A DNA stretch of 64,000 bases from positions 1,240,001-1,304,000 of the forward strand of contig NZ_JADFFM010000001.1 of the NCBI RefSeq assembly GCF_015221995.1, given 5' to 3'. Source of the DNA: Mucilaginibacter boryungensis. Its GTDB lineage: Bacteria; Bacteroidota; Bacteroidia; Sphingobacteriales; Sphingobacteriaceae. Positions 63,992 to 64,000 of the stretch are shown here, one piece after another. The notes beneath the pieces were generated by a model that saw nothing but the letters and a program-made list of their open reading frames with translations, did not search any database and was not told the origin of the DNA. The first letter of the stretch is position 1. Each line of letters opens with the position of its first letter. The position numbers and the translations under genes are program-made.

Positions 63992-64000
63992 TACTGTCCC

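Overview
The window looks like a chromosomal stretch from a plant- or soil-associated Bacteroidota of the Sphingobacteriaceae type (Mucilaginibacter/Pedobacter-like). The signs are a SusC/SusD pair next to a hybrid two-component regulator, an Oar-like TonB-dependent receptor, lipoproteins with Bacteroidota-style lipoboxes, very many secreted carbohydrate-active enzymes, TAnnTTTG-type -7 promoter elements, few Shine-Dalgarno sequences, and hairpin REP-like repeats. The genus is inferred from general gene content; there is no rRNA or other marker here to prove it. No tRNA, rRNA, CRISPR array, prophage or complete insertion sequence was seen.

Region A (1-25185, all plus strand) is one long tightly packed gene train that starts before the window. 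It holds the end of a glutamine-amidotransferase-like protein, a ceramidase-fold hydrolase, a two-domain protein of unknown family, two GH172 (DUF2961) enzymes, GH43-type propellers, a HisD-fold dehydrogenase, a sialate O-acetylesterase-like SGNH enzyme, GH3, GH20, a remnant of a GH97 gene, GH116, a GH5-like enzyme, a thioredoxin-like lipoprotein and a GH123/DUF4091 protein. Several genes overlap by 1-4 bases. Most products carry export signals, so this is a periplasmic or surface glycan-degrading set. The co-occurrence of GH172 (twice), GH116 and GH43 is notable because GH172 and GH116 include D-arabinofuranosidases. GH116, GH20, GH123 and a ceramidase fold would alternatively suit a glycosphingolipid-like substrate. 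The true substrate is not shown by the sequence.

Region B (25305-32719) holds a RibD_C/DHFR-like reductase, then an AraC-type regulator divergent from a sugar-porter MFS gene and a large cytoplasmic DUF5107-TPR protein, followed by a DUF2231-Rieske membrane protein. Regulator, importer and DUF5107 protein look like a compact sugar uptake and processing module.

Region C (32946-45950) is a classical polysaccharide utilisation locus: hybrid two-component system, SusC, SusD, BNR-4 propeller (possible lyase), GH88 unsaturated uronyl hydrolase and DUF2264 protein. A strong hairpin separates susD from the enzyme genes. The lyase plus unsaturated uronyl hydrolase point to a uronic-acid-containing polymer.

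Region D (46033-57685) holds two tandem M13 metallopeptidase genes that were duplicated together with their terminators, lpdA, an astacin lipoprotein and an Oar-like receptor with a small lipoprotein.

Region E (57700-64000) has purM between two kinds of repeat, then a GH105 hydrolase, a Gfo/Idh/MocA oxidoreductase and a PL1-type lyase, which fit pectin breakdown, and finally a small ArsR-family regulator with a well-formed Bacteroidota promoter.
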